From assembly GCF_038595055.1 (NCBI RefSeq), contig NZ_CP152002.1:142501-206500 (forward strand): DNA of 64,000 nucleotides. Direction: 5' to 3'. The stretch is from Paenibacillus sp. FSL R7-0345 (lineage in GTDB: Bacteria > Bacillota > Bacilli > Paenibacillales > Paenibacillaceae). Position 1 is the first letter of the stretch. Each line of letters opens with the position of its first letter. Shown in pieces: positions 9,689 through 19,518 of this stretch. Made by a program: the position numbers and the translations under genes. The notes under the pieces were generated by a model that was given only the letters and a program-made list of their open reading frames with translations, made no database searches and was not told where the DNA came from.

Positions 9689-11239
9689 TTACTCTCCGGC
9701 CTGTTCACGCTGAAACGCTGCAATGGCCTCATACTGGCTCTCCAGGCTGCGGAAGACAGAGATAAAGATAGGCAGGAGCTGCTTGTAGACCTTGGCATGC
9801 GCTTCTACCGGTTCATGCCGGTGAGTGGAGCCGATCATGTCAAATACAATGTCGAAGGATTCAGCCCGCCCTGTGGCATGCAGCCCTAGCACAACTGCTC
9901 CGAGACAGGAGCTCTCAATACTCTCCGGTATGATGACCTCCTGATCAAAAATATCGGCCATCATCTGCCGCCAGAGGGAAGAACGGGCAAACCCGCCGGT
10001 AGCGAGAATCCGGCTTGGACGGCCAATGCGTTCCTCCATTGCCAGGAGTACGGTGTACATATTAAAGATAACGCCCTCCAGCACCGAGCGGATCATATGC
10101 TCCTTGCGGTGGGTCATGCTCAGCCCGAAGAAGGAGCCGCGTGCATCCGGGTTCCACAGCGGAGCGCGTTCACCAGTCAGATAAGGATGGAACAGAAGCC
10201 CGTTACTGCCGGGAGGCACCTGCTCGGCTATACGCGTGAGGACCTCGTACGGGTCAATGCCGAGGCGCTTCGCGGTTTCCACTTCCGAAGCGGCAAACTC
10301 ATCACGTACCCAGCGGAACAGCATGCCGCCATTGTTGACCGGCCCGCCGATGACCCAGTGATTCTCGGTCAGGGCATAGCAGAAGATCCGGCCCTTCGGG
10401 TCTGTCAGCGGGCGGTCGACTACGGTGCGGATAGCGCCGCTCGTACCGATGGTAGCAGCTACTACGCCGGGCTTGATTGCACCTACACCAAGATTGGACA
10501 ATACCCCGTCACTGGCGCCAATGACGAACGGCGTTGAAGCAAGCAGTCCAAGCTGTTCGGCAAAGCCGGGAAGCAGCCCCTGGATTACCCGGGTAGTGGG
10601 GACAGGCTCCGACAGCCGGTCGGCTGTTATTCCGGCAATACGCAAGGCTTCCGGGTCCCAGTCCAGATGCTCCAGATTGAACATACCAGTGCAGGAGGCA
10701 ATCGAATAATCTACAACATATTTGCCGAACAGTTTAGCGAAAATATATTCCTTAATAGAAATGAATTTATAGGTCTGACGGAACAGCTCCGGCTGCTCCT
10801 CACCCAGCCACATCAGCTTAGTAATGGGAGACATGGGGTGAACCGGTGTGCCTGTGCGCAGGTACAGCTCATGTCCGTTCAGTTCATTCTTCAGGCGGGC
10901 TGCAGCAGCGCTGCTCCGGTTATCAGCCCAGGTAATACAGGCGGTAAGGGGCTTGCCGTCAGAGTCAACTGCGATTACGCTGTGCATAGCGGAGCTGAAG
11001 GAGAGAAACAGCAGCTCGTCCGGGCGGATGGCGCTTTGCTGCATCACTGCTGCTACCGTATGGAGGACAGCGTTCAGGATCTGATCCGGGTCTTGCTCGG
11101 CAACTGACGGCGAGGGCTGATGCAGCGGATAACCTTCACTCGCCTGGATGACGATGCTTCCGTTCTCCCTGAAGAGAACAGCCTTGGTGCTTGTAGTTCC
11201 AATATCAACGCCGATCATATACGATGGATTCAAGTTCAC
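9689..11239 (-). CDS. gntK: Gluconokinase (FGGY family)
   Basis: A 516-residue FGGY sugar kinase. The N terminus has the phosphate-1 motif IGVDIGTTSTKAVLF, then the substrate-side D in SDGVLSNLGVGAI, the second ATPase motif (ATIGTSGAIR) and the C-terminal ILATGGFARSSLWRQM. Length and sequence style match Bacillus GntK, which phosphorylates gluconate to 6-phosphogluconate. There is no gntR, gntP or gntZ beside it, so the substrate is assigned from family resemblance; a related polyol or sugar kinase is possible. It is the only reverse-strand gene before clpP. Confidence 0.8.
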   Translation of the reverse strand: MNLNPSYMIGVDIGTTSTKAVLFRENGSIVIQASEGYPLHQPSPSVAEQDPDQILNAVLHTVAAVMQQSAIRPDELLFLSFSSAMHSVIAVDSDGKPLTACITWADNRSSAAAARLKNELNGHELYLRTGTPVHPMSPITKLMWLGEEQPELFRQTYKFISIKEYIFAKLFGKYVVDYSIASCTGMFNLEHLDWDPEALRIAGITADRLSEPVPTTRVIQGLLPGFAEQLGLLASTPFVIGASDGVLSNLGVGAIKPGVVAATIGTSGAIRTVVDRPLTDPKGRIFCYALTENHWVIGGPVNNGGMLFRWVRDEFAASEVETAKRLGIDPYEVLTRIAEQVPPGSNGLLFHPYLTGERAPLWNPDARGSFFGLSMTHRKEHMIRSVLEGVIFNMYTVLLAMEERIGRPSRILATGGFARSSLWRQMMADIFDQEVIIPESIESSCLGAVVLGLHATGRAESFDIVFDMIGSTHRHEPVEAHAKVYKQLLPIFISVFRSLESQYEAIAAFQREQAGE

Positions 11240-11312
11240 AGTCCTTCTTTCTGCTTGAGAATAGATACTTGGAACGCTGAATGCGGGAAGTGCGGTAGAA
11301 TTATATTAGTTC

Positions 11313-11341
11313 ATTATAGTATCCGTTCAACATAGTGGCAA
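11313..11341 (-). promoter_or_regulatory. Predicted sigma-A promoter of gntK
   Basis: On the reverse strand: TTGCCA, 17 bases, TATAAT, about 75 bases upstream of the gntK ATG. Confidence 0.6.
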
Positions 11342-11422
11342 AGATATGAATCAATAAGTTGGGTAAGTAACGGAGAGGGGCTGGAAAGGACAGGTGTTAT
11401 CCGGCAGGAAGGTAAGGTATTA

Positions 11423-11452
11423 TTGACGTATGAAGACAGTCCATGATACGAT
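11423..11452 (+). promoter_or_regulatory. Possible promoter of the histidine operon
   Basis: TTGACG, an 18-base spacer, then TACGAT, about 80 bases before hisZ. I see no T-box-like leader here. An alternating run (CCACTTTACTTTACTACCACTTTACC, positions 11458-11483) lies just downstream and could bind a regulator. Confidence 0.4.
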
Positions 11453-11534
11453 GTTCCCACCACTTTACTTTACTACCACTTTACCATAGTAAAGCGAATT
11501 ACATAACTTTTTATGAACTCTGACGAGGTGACTA

Positions 11535-12758
11535 ATGAAGATGTCCAAGCCGAAGGGATTCGAGAAACCGGCAGGTGTACGTGATTATCTGCCGCGAGCA
11601 GTCAAGAAGCTGCGCAAGATTGAACATGATGTGCTGCATTGCATGAGCCGCTGGGGATATCAGCAGATGATAACCCCTACACTGGAATATTACGATACGG
11701 TTGGTGTGGCCAGCTCCACGTCTGACCAGAAACTTTATAAACTGCTGAATAACCGGGGACAGGCGCTGGTACTGCGTTCAGAAATGACCGCCCCGGTGGC
11801 AAGGGTGGTATCCTCGCTGCTCAAGGATGAGCAGCTGCCGCTGCGCTTGTCTTACCACGCCAATGTCTTCCGGGCTATTGAGGAGGAGGCAGGCCGCGAG
11901 GCTGAATTCTTCCAGACCGGCGTGGAGCTGGTCGGCGATGACTCCCCCGAGGCGGATGCCGAGGTCGTTGCACTGGCTATTGCCTCATTGCAGGCAGCCG
12001 GTGTGAATTCCTTCAAGATTGCTATGGGCCATGTGGGCTTCCTTGACGGCCTGTTCCAGGAAGCGGTGCCCAACCTGCCGGAAGCACAGGAGGAGCTCAA
12101 GAGCCATCTGCTTGGCCGTGATTATGTGGCCTTCCGTGATACGTTGCGGCGGCTTGAGCTGCCGGATGCCCAGAAGAACGAGCTGTACGGGCTGCTGCGC
12201 CTGCGCGGCGGCAAGGAAATCTGTGGACAGGCACTGGAGCTCAGCAGCCATCCGCTGGCCCGCGCTTCCATCGAGCATCTGTGCAAGGTGTGGGAAGTGC
12301 TTGTATCATACGGGGTATCTGAGCATGTCCTGATCGATCTGACCATGATCGGTGATTTCTCCTATTATACTGGCATGACTTTTGAGGGCTATGCCTCTGA
12401 GCTTGGATTTCCGGTATGCAGCGGCGGCCGTTATGACAACCTGCTGCAGCAGTTCGGCCGGCCGGTTCCGTCAACAGGGTTTTCGCTGAAGACGAACCGG
12501 ATTCTGGACGGCGTGACCGGTATGCCAGAGGAAGAGGAGCTGCCGGTTTTAGTCCAGTATGACGCGCAACGGCGGACTGAAGGGCTAACAGAAGCGGCAA
12601 GGCTGCGTTCTGAAGGACATATGGTTGTGACCAGACTCGCCGCAGGTCCTGAGGATCTGAAGACTGTAAAGCGGCTTGATTTGGAGCAGGTTGAAGCAAA
12701 TGGCGAACGGTATGGTGAAATATATACCTTTGTGTCTTTTGTAAGTGAGCATTACTGA
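11535..12758 (+). CDS. hisZ: ATP phosphoribosyltransferase regulatory subunit
   Basis: A 407-residue histidyl-tRNA-synthetase paralogue (class II fold) that pairs with short-form HisG to make an active, histidine-regulated enzyme. Class II features are visible: KPAGVRDYLP, the motif 2 region (LVLRSEMTAPVARV, FFQTGVELVG) and SGGRYDNLLQQFG. It lacks the C-terminal anticodon-binding domain of a true HisRS. RBS GAGGTG precedes the ATG at 11535; the ATG two codons on is equally possible. It heads the his operon, as in Bacilli. Confidence 0.93.
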   Translation: MKMSKPKGFEKPAGVRDYLPRAVKKLRKIEHDVLHCMSRWGYQQMITPTLEYYDTVGVASSTSDQKLYKLLNNRGQALVLRSEMTAPVARVVSSLLKDEQLPLRLSYHANVFRAIEEEAGREAEFFQTGVELVGDDSPEADAEVVALAIASLQAAGVNSFKIAMGHVGFLDGLFQEAVPNLPEAQEELKSHLLGRDYVAFRDTLRRLELPDAQKNELYGLLRLRGGKEICGQALELSSHPLARASIEHLCKVWEVLVSYGVSEHVLIDLTMIGDFSYYTGMTFEGYASELGFPVCSGGRYDNLLQQFGRPVPSTGFSLKTNRILDGVTGMPEEEELPVLVQYDAQRRTEGLTEAARLRSEGHMVVTRLAAGPEDLKTVKRLDLEQVEANGERYGEIYTFVSFVSEHY

Positions 12759-12831
12759 GCCGAAGGGGAACGGATGAACCTATAGTATATAGATATTGTT
12801 AAAAGGGTTATAAGAAACGGAGGCAAGTGAC

Positions 12832-13476
12832 ATGGGGCAGATATTGAAGGTAGCCATGCCGAAAGGCCGGATTTACACTAAAGCGGCAGAGATGTTCCGC
12901 CAGGCGGGTCTGCCGATTCCCCCGGACGGGGAGGAGTCGCGCAAGCTGGTCATTTCCTTGCCTGAGGCGGGGATGGAGTTTATTCTGGCCAAGCCGGTTG
13001 ATGTGCCTACTTATGTGGAGTATGGCGTAGCGGATATCGGAATTGTCGGTAAGGATGTACTGCTCGAAGAGGAGCGCGATGTGTATGAATTGCTCGATCT
13101 TGGTATTGCGCGCTGCCGGATGTCAATCATCGGCCTGCCCAACTGGCAGCCGGGAATCCAGCAGCGGGTAGCGACCAAGTATCCGAATGTCGCTTCGCGT
13201 TATTTCCGTGAGCAGGGCCAGCAGGTAGAGGTTGTGAAGCTGAACGGCTCCATCGAGCTTGCGCCGCTAATCGGCCTGGCAGACCGGATTGTCGATATGG
13301 TCGAGACCGGCCAGACCCTTAAGGATAACGGGCTGGTGGAAATGACGAGTATCTTCGAAATTACGAGCCGGCTGGTAGCCAACCGGGTAAGCTACCGGAT
13401 GAAAAATGACGAAATACAGCAGCTGTGCGACCGCCTGCAGGCGGTTATCGGAGAGCCGGGCTTGCAGCTGAAGTGA
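12832..13476 (+). CDS. hisG: ATP phosphoribosyltransferase, short form
   Basis: A 214-residue catalytic subunit for the first step of histidine biosynthesis (ATP + PRPP to phosphoribosyl-ATP). Family features: [24 protein letters not shown], and the PRPP-binding loop [18 protein letters not shown]. It lacks the C-terminal ACT-like regulatory domain of long forms, consistent with the adjacent hisZ. RBS GGAGG. Confidence 0.96.
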   Translation: MGQILKVAMPKGRIYTKAAEMFRQAGLPIPPDGEESRKLVISLPEAGMEFILAKPVDVPTYVEYGVADIGIVGKDVLLEEERDVYELLDLGIARCRMSIIGLPNWQPGIQQRVATKYPNVASRYFREQGQQVEVVKLNGSIELAPLIGLADRIVDMVETGQTLKDNGLVEMTSIFEITSRLVANRVSYRMKNDEIQQLCDRLQAVIGEPGLQLK

Positions 13477-13592
13477 TAACGGGAAGTTAAGCAGCCGCCA
13501 GTTTCCTAAAGATGAAAGAGCAGGCGAATGATATATAGAAGGCAATGGGATACAGGATTAATGCGTTACATGTGCAGAAGGGGGAAGCGGCG

Positions 13593-14900
13593 GTGAAGGT
13601 TCAATCGAGTAAGGATTTTAAGCTGAAGCGGGAAGTGGAGTACGGAACGCCGGAGCAGAACGAGAGCGTAAAGCAGATCGTGGCTACTATAAAAAAAGAA
13701 GGCGATGCCGCGCTGCTCCGTTACACGGAGCAGTTTGACCGCACGGTGCTGAATGCACCGGAGCTGCGGGTGACACCTGAGGAGCTGCAGGCTGCCTACA
13801 GCCGGGTGGAGGATTCGTTCGTCACCGCTATCCGCGCTGCTGCCGTTAATATCCGGGCGTTTCATGCCCGCCAGAAACGCAGCTCCTGGATGGATCTGCA
13901 GCCGGACGGTACGATCCTCGGGCAGATCATCCGCCCGCTGAAGCGGGTGGGCGTTTATGTTCCGGGAGGCACGGCGGCTTATCCGTCATCCGTGCTGATG
14001 AACGTCATTCCGGCACAAATCGCAGGGGTGCCGGAGATCGTGATGGTCACCCCGCCGGCCACGGGCGGCAAGGCGGGGATTGACCCTTACATTCTCGTTG
14101 CCGCCGCTGAAGCGGGCGTAAACGAGATCTACCGGGTAGGCGGCGCGCAGGCGATCGCCGCCCTGGCCTTCGGCACGGAGAGCATCGCGCCGGTCGATAA
14201 GATCTGCGGGCCGGGCAACATTTACGTTGCCCTGGCCAAACGCGAGGTCTACGGCGTTGTCGATATCGACAGCATCGCCGGACCGAGCGAAATCGTCGTG
14301 CTCGCCGACGATACCGCCGAGCCGGCCTACGTCGCGGCCGACCTGCTCTCCCAGGCCGAGCATGACACGATGGCCTCGGCCATTCTGGTGACGCCATCGC
14401 GCAGCCTGGCGGACAGTGTTGCTGCCGAGGTGGAGCGGCAGCTGCAGGATCTGCCGCGCGAGGCAGTGGCGCGCGCCTCCGTCGAGAACCACGGCGCGAT
14501 TATCGTCGTGGACTCGCTGCAGGAAGGCATTGAGGTGGTCAACCGGCTGGCGCCGGAGCACCTGGAGGTTGTAGCAGCGGACCCGATGGGCCTGCTCGGC
14601 AGCATTGAGAATGCCGGAGCGATCTTCCTCGGGCCGTACAGCTCGGAGCCGGTCGGCGATTACTTTGCCGGACCGAATCATATTATACCGACCAACGGCA
14701 CAGCGCGGTTTGCCTCGCCGGTCGATGTGGATGATTTTATTAAGAAATCAAGCCTGATCTACTATAGCAAGGAAGCGCTACTGCGTGACGGGGAGACAAT
14801 TATGGAGCTAGCCAGACGCGAAGGCCTTGAAGGGCATGCACGGGCGATACAAATCAGACTGGAGAACGAAGCGAAAGGTGGAGCAGAGGATGGAGAATAA
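13593..14900 (+). CDS. hisD: Histidinol dehydrogenase
   Basis: A zinc, NAD-dependent enzyme that oxidises histidinol to histidine. Visible are [49 protein letters not shown] and the ligand-bearing LSQAEHD and APEHLEV stretches, with [11 protein letters not shown] near the end. I prefer the GTG at 13593, preceded by AGAAGGGGGAA, which gives 435 residues. The in-frame ATG at 13545 would add 16 non-conserved residues and has no clear RBS. The gene is notably GC-rich. Its end overlaps hisB by 11 bases. Confidence 0.95.
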   Translation: MKVQSSKDFKLKREVEYGTPEQNESVKQIVATIKKEGDAALLRYTEQFDRTVLNAPELRVTPEELQAAYSRVEDSFVTAIRAAAVNIRAFHARQKRSSWMDLQPDGTILGQIIRPLKRVGVYVPGGTAAYPSSVLMNVIPAQIAGVPEIVMVTPPATGGKAGIDPYILVAAAEAGVNEIYRVGGAQAIAALAFGTESIAPVDKICGPGNIYVALAKREVYGVVDIDSIAGPSEIVVLADDTAEPAYVAADLLSQAEHDTMASAILVTPSRSLADSVAAEVERQLQDLPREAVARASVENHGAIIVVDSLQEGIEVVNRLAPEHLEVVAADPMGLLGSIENAGAIFLGPYSSEPVGDYFAGPNHIIPTNGTARFASPVDVDDFIKKSSLIYYSKEALLRDGETIMELARREGLEGHARAIQIRLENEAKGGAEDGE

Positions 14901-15501
14901 CAATAACGAACTGGCAGAACGCAAAGCCGGTCTTAGCCGCAAAACAAATGAAACAGATATTACCCTCTCGTTAGGCGTTGATGGCAGCGGGGTTGCTGAA
15001 CTGGAGACGGATGTCCCTTTCCTGAACCATATGCTGGATTTGTTCGCCAAGCACGGCCAATTTGACCTTTCGGTGCAGGCGCGCGGAGATATTGATATTG
15101 ATGACCACCACACGGTAGAGGATATCGGGATCTGTCTGGGACAGGCGCTGCGTGAGGCGCTCGGTGACAAAAAAGGCATTAAACGCTACGCGAGTGTGTT
15201 CATTCCAATGGACGAAGCGCTGGCACAGGTCGTGATCGACATCAGTAACCGGCCGCATTTCGAGTACCGTGCGGAATATCCGTCACAGCAGGTAGGCAGC
15301 TTCTCTACAGAGCTGGTACACGAATTCCTCTGGAAGTTCGCGCTGGAGGCTCGGATTACGCTGCATGTGATTGTGCACTACGGCTCCAATACCCACCACA
15401 TGATTGAGGCGGTATTCAAGGCGCTCGGACGCGCGCTGGATGAAGCGACACTGATCGATCCCCGTGTAAAGGGTGTACCTTCTACGAAGGGAGTGCTGTA
15501 G
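14890..15501 (+). CDS. hisB: Imidazoleglycerol-phosphate dehydratase
   Basis: A 203-residue monofunctional dehydratase; no HisB phosphatase domain is fused. It has the paired metal-binding motifs [13 protein letters not shown] ... [11 protein letters not shown] and HEFLWKFA ... [15 protein letters not shown]. The ATG at 14890 lies inside the end of hisD with GGTGGAG upstream; translational coupling is likely. It acts between HisF/HisH and the aminotransferase step, whose gene is not in this operon. Confidence 0.96.
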   Translation: MENNNNELAERKAGLSRKTNETDITLSLGVDGSGVAELETDVPFLNHMLDLFAKHGQFDLSVQARGDIDIDDHHTVEDIGICLGQALREALGDKKGIKRYASVFIPMDEALAQVVIDISNRPHFEYRAEYPSQQVGSFSTELVHEFLWKFALEARITLHVIVHYGSNTHHMIEAVFKALGRALDEATLIDPRVKGVPSTKGVL

Positions 15502-15502
15502 C

Positions 15503-16132
15503 ATGACCGTTGCAATCGTCGATTACGGCATGGGCAACCTGCACAGCGTCAGCAAAGCAATAGAGCGGCTCGGCTATGAAAGTCTGGTGACGGGCAAGGC
15601 TGAGGAGATTTTTGCAGCGGACAGCGTCATCCTGCCGGGAGTCGGTGCCTTCGGCGATGCGATGGAGCAGCTGCGCGCAAGCGGCCTCGACGAAATCGTG
15701 AAGCAGGCTGCTGCCGGCGGTCAGCCTGTGCTGGGTATTTGTCTCGGCATGCAGCTGCTGTTCAGCAGCAGCGAGGAGCACGGGGAGAATACCGGACTGA
15801 ATATGCTGCCGGGTGCCGTCGTGCGTTTTGCCCCGCGTGAAGGCTACAAGGTGCCGCATATGGGCTGGAACAGGCTGATCTTTAAGCAGCAGCAGAGTCC
15901 GCTGCTGGATGGCCTGGAAGAAGGGCATGTATACTTTGTTCACTCTTATCATGCACAGGTGGAGCAGGAGAGTGACCTGATCGCCGTCACCGATTACGGG
16001 CATCCGGTAACGGCAGTAGTCGGGCGGGATAACGTGTATGGCATGCAGTTTCACCCGGAGAAGAGCGGAGAGCTGGGCATGAAGCTGCTGGGCAATTTTT
16101 TGCGGATAAAGAACGGGCAGGAGCGTGCGTAA
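15503..16132 (+). CDS. hisH: Imidazole glycerol phosphate synthase glutaminase subunit
   Basis: A class-I glutamine amidotransferase of 209 residues that supplies ammonia to HisF. The nucleophile elbow is LGICLGMQLLF (Cys), and the remaining triad lies in GMQFHPEKSG (His, Glu). The ATG at 15503 lies one base after the hisB stop; AAGGGAG is the RBS within hisB. Confidence 0.96.
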   Translation: MTVAIVDYGMGNLHSVSKAIERLGYESLVTGKAEEIFAADSVILPGVGAFGDAMEQLRASGLDEIVKQAAAGGQPVLGICLGMQLLFSSSEEHGENTGLNMLPGAVVRFAPREGYKVPHMGWNRLIFKQQQSPLLDGLEEGHVYFVHSYHAQVEQESDLIAVTDYGHPVTAVVGRDNVYGMQFHPEKSGELGMKLLGNFLRIKNGQERA

Positions 16133-16173
16133 GCCCGCTATAAATCTATTTTAGGGAAAGCAGGGAGTGCCAC

Positions 16174-16911
16174 ATGTCTTCTTTTATCGTGTATCCGGCG
16201 ATTGATATCCGGGATGGAAAGTGTGTAAGACTGCAGCAGGGCGATTACGCCCAGGAGACCATTTACAACGACAGCCCGGTAGAGGTGGCTAAGTCGTGGG
16301 AAGAGCAAGGCGGGAAATTCATTCACCTCGTCGACTTGGACGGTGCCAAGGCGGGCCATCCGGTGAACGATGCCATTATCGGCACTATCGCCAAAAACGC
16401 AAACGTTCCTGTACAGGTGGGCGGCGGATTGCGCTCGCTGGCTGATGTGGAGAAGCTGCTGGGCCTTGGCGTGAGCCGGGTGATTATCGGAACGGCGGCC
16501 ATCAATGACCATGCCTTCACGGAAGCGGTACTGGCCAAATACGGTGATAAAGTGGCGATTGGTATTGATGCGCGGAACGGCTATGTGGCGACACACGGCT
16601 GGCTGAACACCTCGGAAGTACGTGCAGAGGATTTGGCAAAAGAGCTTGCAGGCAAGGGAGCCGAAACGTTCATTTACACCGACATCTCGCGCGATGGAAT
16701 GATGCAGGGTCCGAACATTGAGGGCATCCTTTCCATGGCCTCTGCCAGCGGACGGACAGTTATTGCTTCCGGTGGCGTTACCGTTCTGGATGATCTGCTG
16801 CGTCTGAATGTACATAGCGGTAGCGGAATCGGCGGAGCCATCGTCGGCAAGGCGCTGTATACCGGCAATATCAATTTGACCGAAGCGCTTTCGGCGCTTG
16901 GGCAGAAATAG
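16174..16911 (+). CDS. hisA: ProFAR isomerase
   Basis: A 245-residue beta/alpha-barrel isomerase (EC 5.3.1.16). The half-barrel signatures are clear: YPAIDIRDGKCVRL with the first catalytic Asp, VGGGLRSL, VIIGTAAI and YTDISRDGMMQGPN with the second Asp, then VIASGGV. It is paralogous to HisF two genes on. Confidence 0.96.
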   Translation: MSSFIVYPAIDIRDGKCVRLQQGDYAQETIYNDSPVEVAKSWEEQGGKFIHLVDLDGAKAGHPVNDAIIGTIAKNANVPVQVGGGLRSLADVEKLLGLGVSRVIIGTAAINDHAFTEAVLAKYGDKVAIGIDARNGYVATHGWLNTSEVRAEDLAKELAGKGAETFIYTDISRDGMMQGPNIEGILSMASASGRTVIASGGVTVLDDLLRLNVHSGSGIGGAIVGKALYTGNINLTEALSALGQK

Positions 16912-17205
16912 AAGCATGTAGAATTTAAAAGGTTTTGCAGCTTTGCACTTTTGCAATTTTCCAGTCTTCGTTTTTGCTGTTTTGCAAATTGGCAGGAGCA
17001 CATATTGTTCAAGCGGCCCCGCAGGGGCTAGCGCTGCCTGCTCATTGTTGCCGGGTGCGCCTCGGCCTCTCCTAAGACAGCCATCCGGGTGTCCAGAGGG
17101 CCGGGGCCCTTGGGGTCCCCCTTGGCTAAGGGGGATTTAGGGGGATCGAAAAAGCTTTTGCATGAAAAGATTGTAATATTTGGAAAGCAGTTGGAGGGGT
17201 GCCGC
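16912..17205 (+). other. Hairpin-rich spacer inside the histidine operon
   Basis: The genes around it are packed tightly, yet 294 non-coding bases separate hisA and hisF. The first third is T/G-rich with repeated TTTTGCA-like words. The second part is GC-rich and holds several stems: GCCCC/GGGGC near 17025, AGGGCC/GGCCCT near 17097, and a perfect 8-bp stem TCCCCCTT/AAGGGGGA at 17116-17135 followed by a further GGGGGAT. The last motif resembles the aagggggatttaggggga-type element that I recall in intergenic regions of many bacteria. No ORF or terminator T-run is convincing. Confidence 0.55.
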
Positions 17206-17964
17206 ATGTTAGCCAAACGTATCATCCCCTGTCTGGACGTAAAAGACGGGCGGGTAGTCAAAGGTGTGAATTTTGTTAATCTTCGTGATGCCGGGGATCC
17301 GGTGGAGCTGGCGGCGACTTATGACCGTGAAGGGGCGGATGAGCTGGTATTTCTGGATATTTCCGCTTCAGTAGAAGGACGGGCCACGATGATAGAGGTC
17401 GTCCGGCAGACCGCCGGGGAGATCGCGATTCCTTTTACGGTGGGCGGCGGTATCTCAACCCCGGACGATATGAAGCGGATTCTGCGCGCCGGTGCCGATA
17501 AGATCGGTATTAATACAGCTGCAGTCACCAATCCGCAGCTCATTCTGGAAGGCGCACGCCGCTTCGGCTCCCAATGTATTGTAGTGGCAATGGATGCCAA
17601 ATATAATGAGGCTTGGGGCGAGTGGGAAGTGTACACGCACGGCGGGCGTAAGCCGGCCGGTATCCGGGCGCTGGCCTGGGCCAAAGAAGCCGAAAAGCTG
17701 GGTGCCGGTGAAATTCTGCTTACCAGTATGGATGCTGACGGAACCAAGGACGGATTCGATCTGAAGCTGACAGCCGCTGTGAGCAGCCTGGTAGGCATTC
17801 CTGTTATCGCCTCGGGCGGCGCCGGAAAGATCAGCGATTTCTACGATGTATTTACCGAAGGTAAAGCTGATGCCGGGCTTGCCGCTACTATTTTTCATTA
17901 TAAGGAAATTGCAATCCATGATCTGAAGGCAGATTTGAAGTCTAAAGGGGTAGAGATCCGATGA
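17206..17964 (+). CDS. hisF: Imidazole glycerol phosphate synthase cyclase subunit
   Basis: A 252-residue beta/alpha-barrel lyase partner of HisH. Signatures: [20 protein letters not shown] with the catalytic Asp, [17 protein letters not shown] and [15 protein letters not shown] with the second Asp, IASGGAG. The start at 17206 has a strong RBS (GGAGGGG); the frame stays open into the repeat-like spacer upstream, which should not be annotated as coding. The last bases overlap hisIE (ATGA). Confidence 0.96.
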   Translation: MLAKRIIPCLDVKDGRVVKGVNFVNLRDAGDPVELAATYDREGADELVFLDISASVEGRATMIEVVRQTAGEIAIPFTVGGGISTPDDMKRILRAGADKIGINTAAVTNPQLILEGARRFGSQCIVVAMDAKYNEAWGEWEVYTHGGRKPAGIRALAWAKEAEKLGAGEILLTSMDADGTKDGFDLKLTAAVSSLVGIPVIASGGAGKISDFYDVFTEGKADAGLAATIFHYKEIAIHDLKADLKSKGVEIR

Positions 17965-18656
17965 GCCAAGAACAAGAAACGATTATTGAAAATATCCGCT
18001 GGAACGAATCCGGACTGCTGCCTGCCGTTGTGCAGGATGCCCGCACGCTGGAGGTGCTGATGTTCGCCTACATGAACCCGGAATCGCTTCGTCTCTCGCT
18101 TACGAGCGGACAGACCTGGTTCTGGAGCCGTTCGCGCAGCGAGCTGTGGCACAAGGGCGGAACCTCGGGCAACACCCAGGCCATTAGTTCAATTCACTAT
18201 GACTGTGACAGTGATACCCTGCTGGTGAAGGTGGTTCCTGAAGGACCTGCCTGCCATACAGGTGAAAATACATGCTTTTACCGTGAAATTCCGCTTACCG
18301 GTCCGGCAGCAGAGGTACAGAACACTGAGCAATCCTCCAAGGCTGCTGCAGGTGAAGGGCGTTTTGCCGTACTGGGCGAGCTGGAGCGTGTAATTGCCGA
18401 GCGGGAAATGGAGCGTCCGGAGGGTGCTTATACAACCTATCTGTTCGATAAGGGTGTAGACAAGATTCTGAAGAAGGTGGGCGAGGAAGCCTCCGAGACC
18501 ATAATTGCCGCCAAAAATAAAGATAATGCCGAGCTCCGCCTCGAAGTGAGCGACCTGATCTATCACCTGCTGGTGCTGCTGCAGGAGCGCAAGCTGCCGC
18601 TGGATGAGATTCTGGAGGAGCTGAGCGCCCGCCACGAGCGGCCGCGCCGCGACTAG
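17961..18656 (+). CDS. hisIE: Bifunctional phosphoribosyl-AMP cyclohydrolase / phosphoribosyl-ATP pyrophosphatase
   Basis: A 231-residue fusion. The HisI half (about residues 1-115) has [28 protein letters not shown] and metal-binding DCDSDT plus CHTGENTCF. The HisE half (about 130-231) has the MazG-like helix [16 protein letters not shown] and [16 protein letters not shown]. It catalyses steps 2 and 3 of the pathway. The start overlaps the hisF stop by 4 bases. Confidence 0.95.
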   Translation: MSQEQETIIENIRWNESGLLPAVVQDARTLEVLMFAYMNPESLRLSLTSGQTWFWSRSRSELWHKGGTSGNTQAISSIHYDCDSDTLLVKVVPEGPACHTGENTCFYREIPLTGPAAEVQNTEQSSKAAAGEGRFAVLGELERVIAEREMERPEGAYTTYLFDKGVDKILKKVGEEASETIIAAKNKDNAELRLEVSDLIYHLLVLLQERKLPLDEILEELSARHERPRRD

Positions 18657-18669
18657 GAGGAGCAGAGGT

Positions 18670-19503
18670 ATGCATATCGACTATCACACCCATCATGAGC
18701 GCTGCGGGCACGCGGTAGGGAAGCTGGAGGAGTATGTACAGCGCGGGATTGAGCTGGGCCTGCAGCAGCTGGGCCTGTCCGATCACCTGCCGCTGATTCA
18801 TGTAGATCCGGACAGCTATTATCCAGAGATGGCCATGCCGCTGGCTGAACTCCCGCGGTATGTCGAGGAATGCCTGGCACTGAAGGAACGCTACCGTGGA
18901 GTCATTGATCTGCGGGTGGGGCTGGAGGCGGATTATATTGAAGGCTACGAGGAGCAGATCCGCGAGCTTTTGTCGCCTTATCCATGGGATTATCTGATCG
19001 GTTCTGTGCATTTTCTCGGAGAGTGGGATATTACCGATCACCGGCAGACCGGAGGCTGGGAAGGCAAGGATGTAATGGAGGTCTACCGCCGTTATTATGA
19101 TGCGGTGCGGAAGTCGGCGTTATCGGGATTATATGATATTATAGGACATATGGATGTTATCAAACGGTTCGGTTACGGTCCGCAGACTCCGGAGGAAAAG
19201 GCTGAAGCCAGAGAATTGGAGCTTGGCACGCTGAAGGCGATTGCATCAAGCGGTATTGCCATGGAGCTCAATGCTTCCGGCCTCACCAAGCCCTGCGCCG
19301 AAATGTTCCCGGCGGAGCATGTACTGCAGGAGGCGTTTAAACTGGGTATTCCGCTGACACTCGGCTCTGATGCCCACGATCCGGCCAAGCTGGGGGACGG
19401 GCTAGAGGAGGCACGCAGCCTGCTGTGGCGTACCGGCTTCCGCGAGCTTGCGGTGTTTGAAGGCCGTCGCCGTTCATCGGTTCCGTTTGAGCTTAAACTA
19501 TGA
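18670..19503 (+). CDS. hisJ: Histidinol-phosphatase, PHP family
   Basis: A 277-residue PHP-domain phosphatase; the metal-binding motifs are DYHTHHERCGHA, LGLSDHLPL, GLEADYI, GSVHFLGEW, IGHMDVIKR and TLGSDAHDP. It dephosphorylates histidinol phosphate and so supplies the step missing from the HisB here. RBS AGGAGGAG is 4 bases after hisIE. It belongs to the his operon, unlike in B. subtilis where hisJ is elsewhere. Confidence 0.92.
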   Translation: MHIDYHTHHERCGHAVGKLEEYVQRGIELGLQQLGLSDHLPLIHVDPDSYYPEMAMPLAELPRYVEECLALKERYRGVIDLRVGLEADYIEGYEEQIRELLSPYPWDYLIGSVHFLGEWDITDHRQTGGWEGKDVMEVYRRYYDAVRKSALSGLYDIIGHMDVIKRFGYGPQTPEEKAEARELELGTLKAIASSGIAMELNASGLTKPCAEMFPAEHVLQEAFKLGIPLTLGSDAHDPAKLGDGLEEARSLLWRTGFRELAVFEGRRRSSVPFELKL

Positions 19504-19518
19504 TCCCAGGAGGGTATT

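Noticed and set aside
11240..11534. T-box leader before hisZ
   Set aside because: No conserved T-box sequence or terminator is visible; only a plausible promoter and a pyrimidine-rich repeat.
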